From: CAZFQG01 sp964520785
GTDB taxonomy: Bacteria; Planctomycetota; Planctomycetia; Pirellulales; Thermoguttaceae
Direction: 5' to 3'
DNA length: 24,054 nt
Assembly (NCBI GenBank): GCA_964520785.1
Contig: CAZFQG010000093.1
Span: 1 to 24,054 of the forward strand
The position numbers and the translations under genes were made by a program. The notes under the pieces are model-generated. The model searched no databases. It was not told where the DNA came from and saw only the letters and a program-made list of their open reading frames with translations. How positions within the stretch are numbered: the stretch's first letter is position 1; each line of letters starts with the position of its first letter. Shown here piece by piece: positions 15,012 through 21,711 of this stretch.

Positions 15012-16061
15012 TTAATACGCCGACTTGTCGAGCGGATTTCCGTCCTTACGGTTGCCCAGATCGCGGTGGATGAGGGGTTCGATGACGTAGGCGATAAACC
15101 GCACGCTGCCGTCGCACATGGCCATGTTGAAACCGCCGGGGTGGGCCGAGCCGAAGCGCCCGCGGTGGCTCGCGTCGCCGTAGCCGGGCTTGTCCTGCAT
15201 CGGTAGCATCGCCAGCGCCCGATTCTGTTGATCGGCACCGTTCCAGGTCCACCGGAGAATGTCTTCGTTATCGCCCATCAGCATGAATTCGTTATCGCCG
15301 TTGTCGATCCCCGTGTCGTAGTGGTCCGGATTGAGGTACTTCTCTCCGGCGAGGTAGGTCGCGGAGGTGCCATCGGGAATATCCGCGATTTTCACCTCGC
15401 TTCCCGCGTAAACGACGCCGTTGGAATACTTCTGGGCGTCATCGAAGACGTACTGCGCTTTCCCGGACTCCCAGTCGCCGTAGGTCGCCGGGAAGTCATA
15501 AGGCGTGCCCACCGGAACTGATCCGCCGTTGGCGGCATAATCGCTGCGAGCGACGTTTACCAACGTGGCCGTCCGGCCGGTCATGTTTCCGTTGTAGGCA
15601 AACTTGGGCTGTTTTTGCAGGTTGTTGACGTTTCCGATCGGATAGACCTTCGCGGTGCGCCGGCTGGGACAATGCATGTTGGCGAGGGGAATCTCCAACA
15701 TCGACTTCGCCACGTCCCGCGCGGAAATCATCTGCGTCTGTCCGGCGAGCATCTGATGCACGTCGCCTTGTTCCATGTAGGGAAGAACACTGAATATCCA
15801 TCCCCCTGGCTGACTTTGACCATACCCCGCGTCCGGGGATCCAATCCACCAGTATCCCCAGCCGTTGCTGGGAAGAAACCCGTGGGTCGATTCGTGGTTG
15901 AGGGCCGCGACTCCGATTTGCTTGAGGTGGTTCGTACACTGCATCCTTCTCGCGGCCTCGCGGGCCGCTTGCACCGCTGGGAGGAGGAGAGCAATCAGGA
16001 TGCCGATAATCGCGATGACCACCAGCAACTCGACCAATGTGAAGGCCTTTTTCCCTTGCAT
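15012..16061 (-). CDS. DUF1559 (SBP_bac_10-like) prepilin-type protein
   Basis: The 349-residue protein begins with a type IV prepilin leader, 'MQGKKAFTLVELLVVIAIIG', followed by 'ALLLPAVQAAREAARRMQC', a hallmark of the large planctomycete DUF1559 family. Glu11 is the +5 glutamate of the mature pilin after cleavage at A6/F7; Ala instead of the usual Gly precedes the cleavage site. The C-terminus carries the H-x9-DG motif ('HPGGFNMAMCDGSVRFI'). These proteins are thought to be pseudopilin-like surface or periplasmic proteins, and genomes often hold dozens of paralogues. The start at 16061 gives the normal short leader; in-frame ATGs further upstream (such as 16118) would give an atypically long one. 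No strong Shine-Dalgarno is seen. Confidence 0.93.
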   Translation of the reverse strand: MQGKKAFTLVELLVVIAIIGILIALLLPAVQAAREAARRMQCTNHLKQIGVAALNHESTHGFLPSNGWGYWWIGSPDAGYGQSQPGGWIFSVLPYMEQGDVHQMLAGQTQMISARDVAKSMLEIPLANMHCPSRRTAKVYPIGNVNNLQKQPKFAYNGNMTGRTATLVNVARSDYAANGGSVPVGTPYDFPATYGDWESGKAQYVFDDAQKYSNGVVYAGSEVKIADIPDGTSATYLAGEKYLNPDHYDTGIDNGDNEFMLMGDNEDILRWTWNGADQQNRALAMLPMQDKPGYGDASHRGRFGSAHPGGFNMAMCDGSVRFIAYVIEPLIHRDLGNRKDGNPLDKSAY

Positions 16062-16142
16062 GATTTTTCGTCCGTTATCCGTCAAGAACCCGATTGACCG
16101 GAGCAACAAGCACCGCATGTAATAAGAAACAATCCCCAATTC

Positions 16143-16200
16143 GACCGTCTTCGCGGACGGTCCGAACAACGCGCTTCGCGGAGGCAACCCCGCGAAGCGC
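16143..16200. other. Two strong hairpins in the DUF1559 leader
   Basis: GACCGTC-TTCGCG-GACGGTC (16143-16162) and GCGCTTCGCGG-AGGCAACC-CCGCGAAGCGC (16171-16200, 11-bp perfect stem) lie between the PEP-CTERM fusion gene and the DUF1559 start on the minus strand. No U-tracts follow. They could be a structured 5' UTR for the DUF1559 mRNA or a read-through block. Confidence 0.5.
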
Positions 16201-16216
16201 GGCATCGACGTATTTA

Positions 16217-16245
16217 TCTATATACGGAAAGCGGGAAAAAAGCAA
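16217..16245 (-). promoter_or_regulatory. Putative promoter for the DUF1559 gene
   Basis: On the minus strand TTGCTT (16245-16240) and TATAGA (16222-16217) are 17 bases apart. This would start transcription just before the two hairpins. It overlaps the U-tract of the candidate terminator. Weak match by eye. Confidence 0.3.
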
Positions 16246-16260
16246 GCCGAAGGCCGCTTC
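16236..16260 (-). terminator. Candidate terminator after the PEP-CTERM fusion gene
   Basis: Minus-strand AAGC-GGCCTTCG-GCTT, then GC and a T6 run, lies 27-50 bases past the stop at 16287. The stem is short (4 bp, with possible GCC/GGC alternative pairing), so confidence is modest. Confidence 0.4.
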
Positions 16261-16286
16261 GTACCCGGCACGTCCGTGTGAATCGG

Positions 16287-19265
16287 CTATCTCCGGCCGC
16301 GGCGGCAAACCGCCGCCAATCCGGCGAGCAGAATCAATGATAGCGCGCCCGGTTCGGGAACTACCGCGGCCGAAGCCGTCGCTCCCCAGTTGGCCCGGAC
16401 GATATCCAAGTCGGCGCTGCCGACGATGCCGTCCTGAGACGGATCACCGCAGGAGAGGCAGCCGACTTCGACCGTCTGTCCCCAGTTGGCACGGACGATA
16501 TCCAAATCAGCGCTGCCGACCATCCCGTCGCCGTTCAGGTCGCCCGGGACGCCCGGGGTGACGATGACGATCTCGCCGTCGAACGGTCCGACGAAGAAAT
16601 TGTCCAGCGACGCGAGATAGTTGGAATTCCAATTCACGTAGTTGTTGGCCAAACCGCCATCCGTTTTGCGGTAAGTGGCGAGGCTGATGCCGTTGTAGAG
16701 CAACTCCATGTCGGTCTGGCCGGCTCCGTCAAACGGGTCGCCGTCGGTCGGATCGACGAAACGCAGCTCGAAGTTGTGGTTCAGGATCGCTCCGGTTCCC
16801 TCGAAGAGGAAGTCCGAGACGATTTCGACGCCGTCGTCATAGGCGGAGATCGACCCGTCGGCGCCCAAGCGGATGCCGAAGTGCTCCACCGCGTCGGCCG
16901 CCATGGCGAAACGATTCGCCTGGCTCATCCCGAAGTTGATCTCGACGTACGGCGTCTCGGTCGCCAGCAGGCCGATGACGTCCGGCGAGACGCTGAAGCT
17001 CATCATCATTCCGCCGTCGGAAACGGTGTCGAAGTTGGCGTCCGGCGAAATCGCTCCCTGGAAGACGACGCCGCCGCGGGCGAACGCCGCCTGCTGGGCG
17101 AGGCCGGGCGTCATAAGCGTGGTAGTAGTTCCGGCCGTCGTGGAATACGTCATTCCCTTGAGCGTTCCCTTCTGCCGCGCGGCAACCCCGGCATTGATTT
17201 CGCCCGTCGTCGCCACCGTGCTAAAACCGTCGTCCAGATAGTACCCGTACACGATCGGTGAAACGGACTCGTTCGTAATGGCATACAAATGGACCGAATC
17301 GCCTAGACTGTCCTGCTCGATGTTGATCGTCATCGTCTCTTCCGCGGCGGTGAATTCGTAGCGGAAGTAGGTGCCGGTCCCGTTGCCGACGTTCTCATTG
17401 TAGCGGAACGAGTCGCCCAGGCTGCTGGTGACCGTCGCCCAGCGGACGCCGGTGTCTTGACCGCTGGGCATTCCCCACGCGGTATTCCAGAAGGTCACGA
17501 CGTAATCGTTGCCGGGAACGAGCTGCTTCAGCGTAATCCCCTTCGGCTCGGTAATTCCACCGGCGTGGAGGAAGTTCTCGTTGAGCGCGTGCATTCCACC
17601 GGTCACCACGTTCTGGGGATTGCCGATGAAGACCCAGGGATAACCGAACATCTCATAGGCGTTCGTCACCGGGCTGCCCACCGTTCCGGCTCCTTCGAAA
17701 AGGACCCCGTTGACGTCGACCGCGCGGGTGTCGGCCAGATTCGCGGCGAAGACGTACTCCTTCGCGGAAGAGATATCCACGTCGCCATCGCCGGTGTAGG
17801 TTCCTTCGCTGAATACCCCGGCATTGGCCGTTCCGGCCAGGGCGATACAGGCGACCGCCGCCACGGTCAAAAGCCGCTTGCGGCGGATGCAGCCCAGGCC
17901 CAGCGCGCCGCACAAAAGCAGTGCCAGAGTGGCCGGTTCCGGAATAGCGGCCGGTGGGGTGTGCGTGTAGACGTAGAAGCTATCGAACGAGGCGACCCGG
18001 TCGCCGTAGAAGTTCATGTAGTTGTCGGAATACCCGCCGCCGGTCTTCGTGTAAGTGAACACGGGAACGCCGTCCACGAACATCTCGACGGTGGTGCCGC
18101 CGCTGCCGTCGAACGGATTACCATCGGTGTCGGTGAACGCGAACTTGATCTTGTGCTCTTCCCCGAGATTGGAAACCCAGGCATCGCCGGTTCCGACGGA
18201 GGTCGTCCCGTCGAAGACCTCGAACGCGCCGGCTCCGCCGAAGAGGACGCTCAGGCCGCTTGGCGCTTCGCCCGGGGCCGCGAAGCGGTTCGCCTCGCTC
18301 AGGCCGAAGCTGACCCCCGCCTCGACGGCATCGCCGCCACCGCCGAGCGCGTCGGCCGCCATTTCGAATTCGAAATCCAGGCCGGCCGCCGCGGTGGCGC
18401 CGTTGAAGTTCTGGTCCAGCGAAATGGCCGAACCGAACGACAGCATCGCCACGTCCCGGTCGTTCAGGCAGATGTTCCCCAGTTGGGCGTCCGTTCCCGG
18501 CTTCGTCGACCACGTGATGAAACCGAGCGACCCTTCCTGGCGGTACGGATCCGTGTTCTGGTAGCCCCAGTTCATGTCCAGCCGAGTTTCCTGCTCCCAA
18601 TAAGCCCAGAACTTGTCGAGGAACAGCAACTGCCGGTTGTCGACCAGTTCATTCGTGAAGCCATAAAGGTGGAACGTATCAGCGGTTACGATCGGCGTGA
18701 TCGTGAACTGCAGCGACGTGGCCTCCGCCGTGTAGGTATAGGTAAGCAGATGCGGGTTGGTGCCGCCGGTCCAGTTCTGATCGAAATCGAGATACCCGCC
18801 GTCATCCGTTTGAATCATGCACAGCCGGCCGCCGGGACCGCCGAAGGACACATTGTAAAACGTGAACTTGTAGTCCTGTCCGGCCGTCAGCCCGGTGAGG
18901 GTCAGAATCTGCGGATCGCCGTTGTAGTTGAAGTGATCGCAGACGGTCTTGATCGCGCCGTCCAGCGGGGCGCCGTTCCAGTTCGGAAAATGGACGTTGA
19001 ACCCCGACGTACTGAAATTGGACCCGGACGGATTCGGCCCTCCCGTTCCAATGAAGTCGACGCCGTTGACCCGGACGCCGGGCCCGCCGATGTTCACGGC
19101 GTGCGTGTATTGCTTGTTGGAGGCCACGCCGCAGTCGGCGTCCCCCGTGAATGTGAGCAATTCAAAGACGCCGGCGGCCTGCCCGGCCGTGACGGAAGAA
19201 ATGGCGAAAAGGATCGCCAACCCCGCGCACGCCAACGCGCGCACGTTCAGAAAACGGTACAGCAT
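16287..19265 (-). CDS. Double PEP-CTERM secreted protein, apparent in-frame fusion of two paralogues
   Basis: The 992-residue protein starts with a signal peptide (about 1-31, ending TAGQAAG). Its first half ends in a full PEP-CTERM signal at 441-464 (IPEPATLALLLCGALGLG plus IRRKR). Directly after comes what looks like a second signal peptide (LLTVAAVACIALAGTANAG, 465-483) with no Met or stop between them, then a second half of similar plan. Shared landmarks include 'ADTFHLYGFTNE' and 'GDSVHLYAITNE', and 'LSEANRFA' and 'MSQANRFA'. The paired blocks 'DGNPFDGSGGTTVEMFVDG' and 'DGDPFDGAGQTDMELLYNG' also match. The second half adds two dockerin-like repeats (908-930, 939-961, VGSADLDIVRANWG) and a terminal PEP-CTERM (969-992). 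Each half looks like a lectin-type beta-sandwich. GGAGGG precedes the ATG. Probably surface-anchored or secreted; ligand unknown. Confidence 0.85.
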   Translation of the reverse strand: MLYRFLNVRALACAGLAILFAISSVTAGQAAGVFELLTFTGDADCGVASNKQYTHAVNIGGPGVRVNGVDFIGTGGPNPSGSNFSTSGFNVHFPNWNGAPLDGAIKTVCDHFNYNGDPQILTLTGLTAGQDYKFTFYNVSFGGPGGRLCMIQTDDGGYLDFDQNWTGGTNPHLLTYTYTAEATSLQFTITPIVTADTFHLYGFTNELVDNRQLLFLDKFWAYWEQETRLDMNWGYQNTDPYRQEGSLGFITWSTKPGTDAQLGNICLNDRDVAMLSFGSAISLDQNFNGATAAAGLDFEFEMAADALGGGGDAVEAGVSFGLSEANRFAAPGEAPSGLSVLFGGAGAFEVFDGTTSVGTGDAWVSNLGEEHKIKFAFTDTDGNPFDGSGGTTVEMFVDGVPVFTYTKTGGGYSDNYMNFYGDRVASFDSFYVYTHTPPAAIPEPATLALLLCGALGLGCIRRKRLLTVAAVACIALAGTANAGVFSEGTYTGDGDVDISSAKEYVFAANLADTRAVDVNGVLFEGAGTVGSPVTNAYEMFGYPWVFIGNPQNVVTGGMHALNENFLHAGGITEPKGITLKQLVPGNDYVVTFWNTAWGMPSGQDTGVRWATVTSSLGDSFRYNENVGNGTGTYFRYEFTAAEETMTINIEQDSLGDSVHLYAITNESVSPIVYGYYLDDGFSTVATTGEINAGVAARQKGTLKGMTYSTTAGTTTTLMTPGLAQQAAFARGGVVFQGAISPDANFDTVSDGGMMMSFSVSPDVIGLLATETPYVEINFGMSQANRFAMAADAVEHFGIRLGADGSISAYDDGVEIVSDFLFEGTGAILNHNFELRFVDPTDGDPFDGAGQTDMELLYNGISLATYRKTDGGLANNYVNWNSNYLASLDNFFVGPFDGEIVIVTPGVPGDLNGDGMVGSADLDIVRANWGQTVEVGCLSCGDPSQDGIVGSADLDIVRANWGATASAAVVPEPGALSLILLAGLAAVCRRGRR

Positions 19266-19339
19266 TGTTCCCTCCAGAGTGTCGAAATAGAATCCCAGTG
19301 AGTCAAGAGAAGATAACGCATCTTCCTCGTATACCAGCG

Positions 19340-19368
19340 ATTTTAATCGAGCGAAAACAAAAAGGCAA
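19340..19368 (-). promoter_or_regulatory. Putative sigma70-type promoter for the PEP-CTERM fusion gene
   Basis: On the minus strand TTGCCT (19368-19363) and TAAAAT (19345-19340) are separated by exactly 17 bases, in an AT-rich stretch. This predicts a 5' UTR of roughly 65-70 nt before the GGAGGG and the ATG at 19265. Further upstream, CAGTTG (19385-19390) and CAACTG (19403-19408) form an inverted repeat around an AT-rich spacer that could bind a regulator. Confidence 0.5.
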
Positions 19369-19482
19369 CTTCTACTTTTTGCATCAGTTGTAAAAATTAA
19401 ATCAACTGCGACGGATTACTCGATTAATTAAGCTCGGCATTCTGTAGCAGGGCACCTGGAATCCTTTTCACCCCACCCTCCA

Positions 19483-19511
19483 GTGTCATCAACGCCTTGT
19501 CTTTGTACAAT
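19483..19511 (+). promoter_or_regulatory. Putative promoter for queF
   Basis: GTGTCA (19483-19488) and TACAAT (19506-19511) are 17 bases apart, about 58 bases upstream of the queF ATG. The -10 box matches five of six consensus positions and the -35 box four. No preQ1 riboswitch-like structure was recognised in the leader. Confidence 0.4.
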
Positions 19512-19568
19512 AGCGATGGATAGCCTCCAACGACGCAGAGCGTGAATCCCCCCAAAAAGGGCATAACG

Positions 19569-19931
19569 ATGGCCGATTCCCCACGCGATCTCCTGGAAAC
19601 ATTCGAAAACCAGTACCCCCACCGCGAGTACACGATTGAAATCGTCTGCCCCGAGTTCACCTCCGTCTGCCCTAAGACGGGCCAGCCCGATTTCGGGACG
19701 CTCACCCTCCGTTACGTCCCGGCCGTGCGGTGCGTCGAACTGAAGAGCCTGAAGTTCTACTTGCAGTCGTTCCGGAATGAGGGCATCTTCTACGAGAACG
19801 TCACCAACCGCATCCTTGACGACCTCGTAGCCGTGCTGGCCCCCCGGCGGATGACCCTAACCGCCGCCTTCACCCCCAGAGGGGGCATTTCCACGACCGT
19901 CACGGCGGAACATATCGCATCGACTGAGTAG
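19569..19931 (+). CDS. queF: NADPH-dependent 7-cyano-7-deazaguanine reductase QueF
   Basis: The 120-residue protein is the short, unimodular QueF type of the tunnelling (T-fold) superfamily. It reduces preQ0 to preQ1 with NADPH in queuosine tRNA biosynthesis. The catalytic cysteine is Cys34 in 'FTSVCPKTGQPDFG' (it forms a thioimide with the nitrile), with Asp41 as the acid. The QueF motif 'ELKSLKFYLQSFRNEG' (57-72) binds NADPH and substrate. The ATG at 19569 has AAGGG about eight bases upstream; an in-frame GTG at 19542 would add nine residues. No other queuosine gene is in the window, so preQ0 synthesis must be encoded elsewhere. It is divergent from the PEP-CTERM fusion gene, and a strong hairpin follows. 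Confidence 0.96.
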   Translation: MADSPRDLLETFENQYPHREYTIEIVCPEFTSVCPKTGQPDFGTLTLRYVPAVRCVELKSLKFYLQSFRNEGIFYENVTNRILDDLVAVLAPRRMTLTAAFTPRGGISTTVTAEHIASTE

Positions 19932-19940
19932 GGCGCCGGG

Positions 19941-19974
19941 CGGCGCAAGCCCACTCGTAGTGGGGGTTGCGCCG
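19941..19974. terminator. Strong hairpin after queF, possible terminator without U-tract
   Basis: CGGCGCAAGCCCAC (19941-19954) pairs with GTGGGGGTTGCGCCG (19960-19974) with one mismatch and one bulge around a 5-nt loop. It starts ten bases past the queF stop. No T-run follows on either strand, so termination is inferred from position and stability only. Confidence 0.5.
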
Positions 19975-20242
19975 GGCGCGCGGAAATGGTAATCTTCGCC
20001 AAGCGCGGTGGAGGTCGCCGCGAAAAGTAGCGTACGTTGTGCGTGGATGGTTTTCAATATGAGTTCGAAAAAGGACTGGGCAAAGGAGGAAGTGACGAAG
20101 TATTGATTCCGACACAAGGAAAGTGCGCGCTGGCGAGACCGCTATGTCATATCTCGCGGCGCCGTCCGGTTGGCGCGGAATCGATGCCTCACGGAACGGA
20201 ACGCGGAGGCGCACGACCACGTCTACGTGAAAATAGGCGACA

Positions 20243-20491
20243 AAATACAAGGAATCGCCGCCGGAATCGCCGCCTCGCCTGGGCGAGATGCTCAAGATCA
20301 TCGCGTCCCTCGGCGGCCACCTGGGCCGCAAGTGCGGCGGCCTTCCAGGTCCGGAATCGATTTGGTTCGGTTCATAACGCACGGTCGATTTCGCCGTCGC
20401 CTGGGCCGCGTTCGGTCCGGAACGAGCAGCCGAACCGTCGAAACCCCAGGCTCACCATAACGAAAACCAACCCGCACGATCGTGCGGCTAA
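20243..20491 (+). pseudogene. IS4 family (IS50/Tn5-like) transposase C-terminal remnant
   Basis: From about 20279 the text reads 'LGEMLKIIASLGGHLGRK', then 'PGPESIW', the familiar C-terminal block of IS4/IS50-group transposases. An in-frame TAA at 20375-20377 interrupts it, and the same frame continues 'RTVDFAVAWAAFGPERA' to a TAA at 20489-20491. Upstream of about 20243 I cannot follow a transposase frame, so the DDE catalytic part is lost or too decayed to read. A Tn5-like inverted repeat begins four bases after the final stop. The remnant includes a perfect 16-bp palindrome, CCGCACGATCGTGCGG (20472-20487). It is certainly inactive. In the wider gap between queF and the next gene, 19975-20242 holds nothing I could identify. 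Confidence 0.72.
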
Positions 20492-20495
20492 CAAT

Positions 20496-20514
20496 ACTTG
20501 TGTGTAATACTCGG
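20496..20514. repeat. IS50-like terminal inverted repeat (right end)
   Basis: ACTTGTGTGTAATACTCGG matches the reverse complement of the Tn5/IS50 outside end, ACTTGTGTATAAGAGTCAG, at 15 of 19 positions (compared by eye from memory of the Tn5 end). Its place just after the transposase stop is as expected for this family. No matching left end was found upstream, so the element is truncated. Confidence 0.6.
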
Positions 20515-20538
20515 GGCTATTACCCAGCGCCCCTTTTT
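20513..20538 (+). terminator. Small terminator-like hairpin with T5 tract
   Basis: GGGGC (20513-20517) and GCCCC (20529-20533) enclose an 11-nt loop and are followed directly by TTTTT. It sits between the IS end and the NagB-like gene and would stop read-through from the IS remnant, or attenuate the gene if the promoter lies upstream. The short stem limits confidence. Confidence 0.45.
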
Positions 20539-20560
20539 GCTTAACTCGGAGGTTCAAAAC

Positions 20561-21493
20561 ATGGCACGCGCTATCAGCAAAGTCGCTCCCCAGTGGTGGG
20601 ATTATACGACGCTTGACCCGCAAATCATCGACGACGCGGCGAGACTCGCGCCGGAGGACCTCGTCGGCCTCTCCCGGGACGGCTTCGAGGTGGTCATCTA
20701 CGATACGCTTGAAGAGTTCTTCATGGCCGAGGCCCTGGAGTACATCGCCGCCTGGAAGCGCTCCACGGCCGACAATCCGGTCGGAATCTGCGGGCCGATC
20801 GGTCCGACGGAGCAGCTCCCCCTGGTGGCGAGAATCGTCAACGACCTGGACCTGGATGTCCGCGACGGGCATTTCTGGGGAATGGACGAATGGGTGGATG
20901 AAAACGACAATCCGGTCCCCATCACGCATCCGCTGAGCTTCGCGAAGGCCGACCTGGAACTCTGCTTCAACCGGATCAAGCCCGAACTACGGATGCCGGA
21001 TGCGCACATCCACTTTCCGGTCGGCGACCTGGGCGCCTACGGCAGGTCGTACGACGAGGTGAAGTGCGTCCTCATGCAAGGAGGCCAGGGGGAGGTCAAG
21101 CACTGGGCTTTCAACGATCCGCCCCAACGAGAGGGTGCCTATCAAGATGCTCCGCCCCCGCCGGAAGAATACCGCAAGCTCGGCACCCGGGTCACGGCGC
21201 TGCACCCGATGACGATCATCCAGAACGCACGGACCTCCGGCGGCGGGCACGTCGCCCTCGTCCCCACCAGGGCGGCGACCGTCGGCCCGGTCGAGACCTG
21301 GAAGACCGAGAAGGTCTCCATCTGGCACCCCGGCCACCACGACAATCCGTTCGGAATGCGCCTTTCCACGCTGATGATCTCGAAGAAGATACCGGACTCG
21401 TCGGTTCCGATGTCGCTGCTGGCGGATCATCCCAACGTGAAATTCAGCTTCTACCGCGGTGGGATCGGGAAGGTCGAGGCGGAGATGCATTAG
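20561..21493 (+). CDS. Divergent NagB/glucosamine-6-phosphate deaminase-like protein
   Basis: The 310-residue protein has the plan of the NagB/RpiA/SOL superfamily, which isomerises and deaminates sugar phosphates. 'FWGMDEWVDE' (105-114) corresponds to the 'LDEY' block with the catalytic Asp. 'GGQGEVKHWAFNDPP' (174-188) corresponds to the GIGxDGHIAFNEP block, with 'HPMTIIQNAR' and 'ISKKI' near the C-terminus. The phosphate-binding SGGSTP loop is replaced by 'CGPIGPTEQ' (77-85), and the usual 'DGHIAFNE' is altered, so substrate or activity may differ. The ATG at 20561 has CGGAGG seven bases upstream, the best Shine-Dalgarno in the window. It is a single gene between the IS4 remnant and the AT-rich island. 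Superfamily assignment is good; deaminase activity is unproven. Confidence 0.75.
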   Translation: MARAISKVAPQWWDYTTLDPQIIDDAARLAPEDLVGLSRDGFEVVIYDTLEEFFMAEALEYIAAWKRSTADNPVGICGPIGPTEQLPLVARIVNDLDLDVRDGHFWGMDEWVDENDNPVPITHPLSFAKADLELCFNRIKPELRMPDAHIHFPVGDLGAYGRSYDEVKCVLMQGGQGEVKHWAFNDPPQREGAYQDAPPPPEEYRKLGTRVTALHPMTIIQNARTSGGGHVALVPTRAATVGPVETWKTEKVSIWHPGHHDNPFGMRLSTLMISKKIPDSSVPMSLLADHPNVKFSFYRGGIGKVEAEMH

Positions 21494-21564
21494 GTTTCCC
21501 CGTGCTGTGGATGACATAAGCGGCCGAGAAACGCAGCCAATGTCGCCGACGATTGGAGCGAAGC

Positions 21565-21705
21565 ATGGGAACCACAGAACACGAAAATCACTCCTATCTT
21601 CCGAGTCGCGACAGCGGGAAGGTCATTTCGATAGTGGATATACACTGGTATCCGCAACCCCACAATGATAACAGCTTGACAATCTCTGACTTGGCGATGG
21701 ACTAA
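21565..21705 (+). CDS. Possible 46-residue small protein upstream of the restriction gene
   Basis: An ATG with GGAG seven bases upstream opens a 46-codon frame (begins MGTTEHENHS, ends TISDLAMD) whose TAA ends six bases before the restriction gene's ATG, in the same frame. The endonuclease ATG lacks its own Shine-Dalgarno, so translation may be coupled to this ORF. I do not recognise the peptide. It may be a real small gene, a leader peptide, or a chance frame; its composition fits the AT-richer island. Confidence 0.35.
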   Translation: MGTTEHENHSYLPSRDSGKVISIVDIHWYPQPHNDNSLTISDLAMD

Positions 21706-21711
21706 TCTGGT

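Noticed and set aside
17457..19301. A 614-codon plus-strand frame opposite the PEP-CTERM fusion gene
   Set aside because: Shadow frame: no domain and no ribosome site. The minus strand has a signal peptide, PEP-CTERM signals and a promoter.
19512..19568. preQ1 riboswitch ahead of queF
   Set aside because: The leader is short and I could not find the preQ1-I stem-loop with an A-rich tail.
19932..20242. A gene in the gap after queF
   Set aside because: Open frames here are short, lack ribosome sites and have no recognisable product. Part may be decayed transposase, but the frame cannot be followed.
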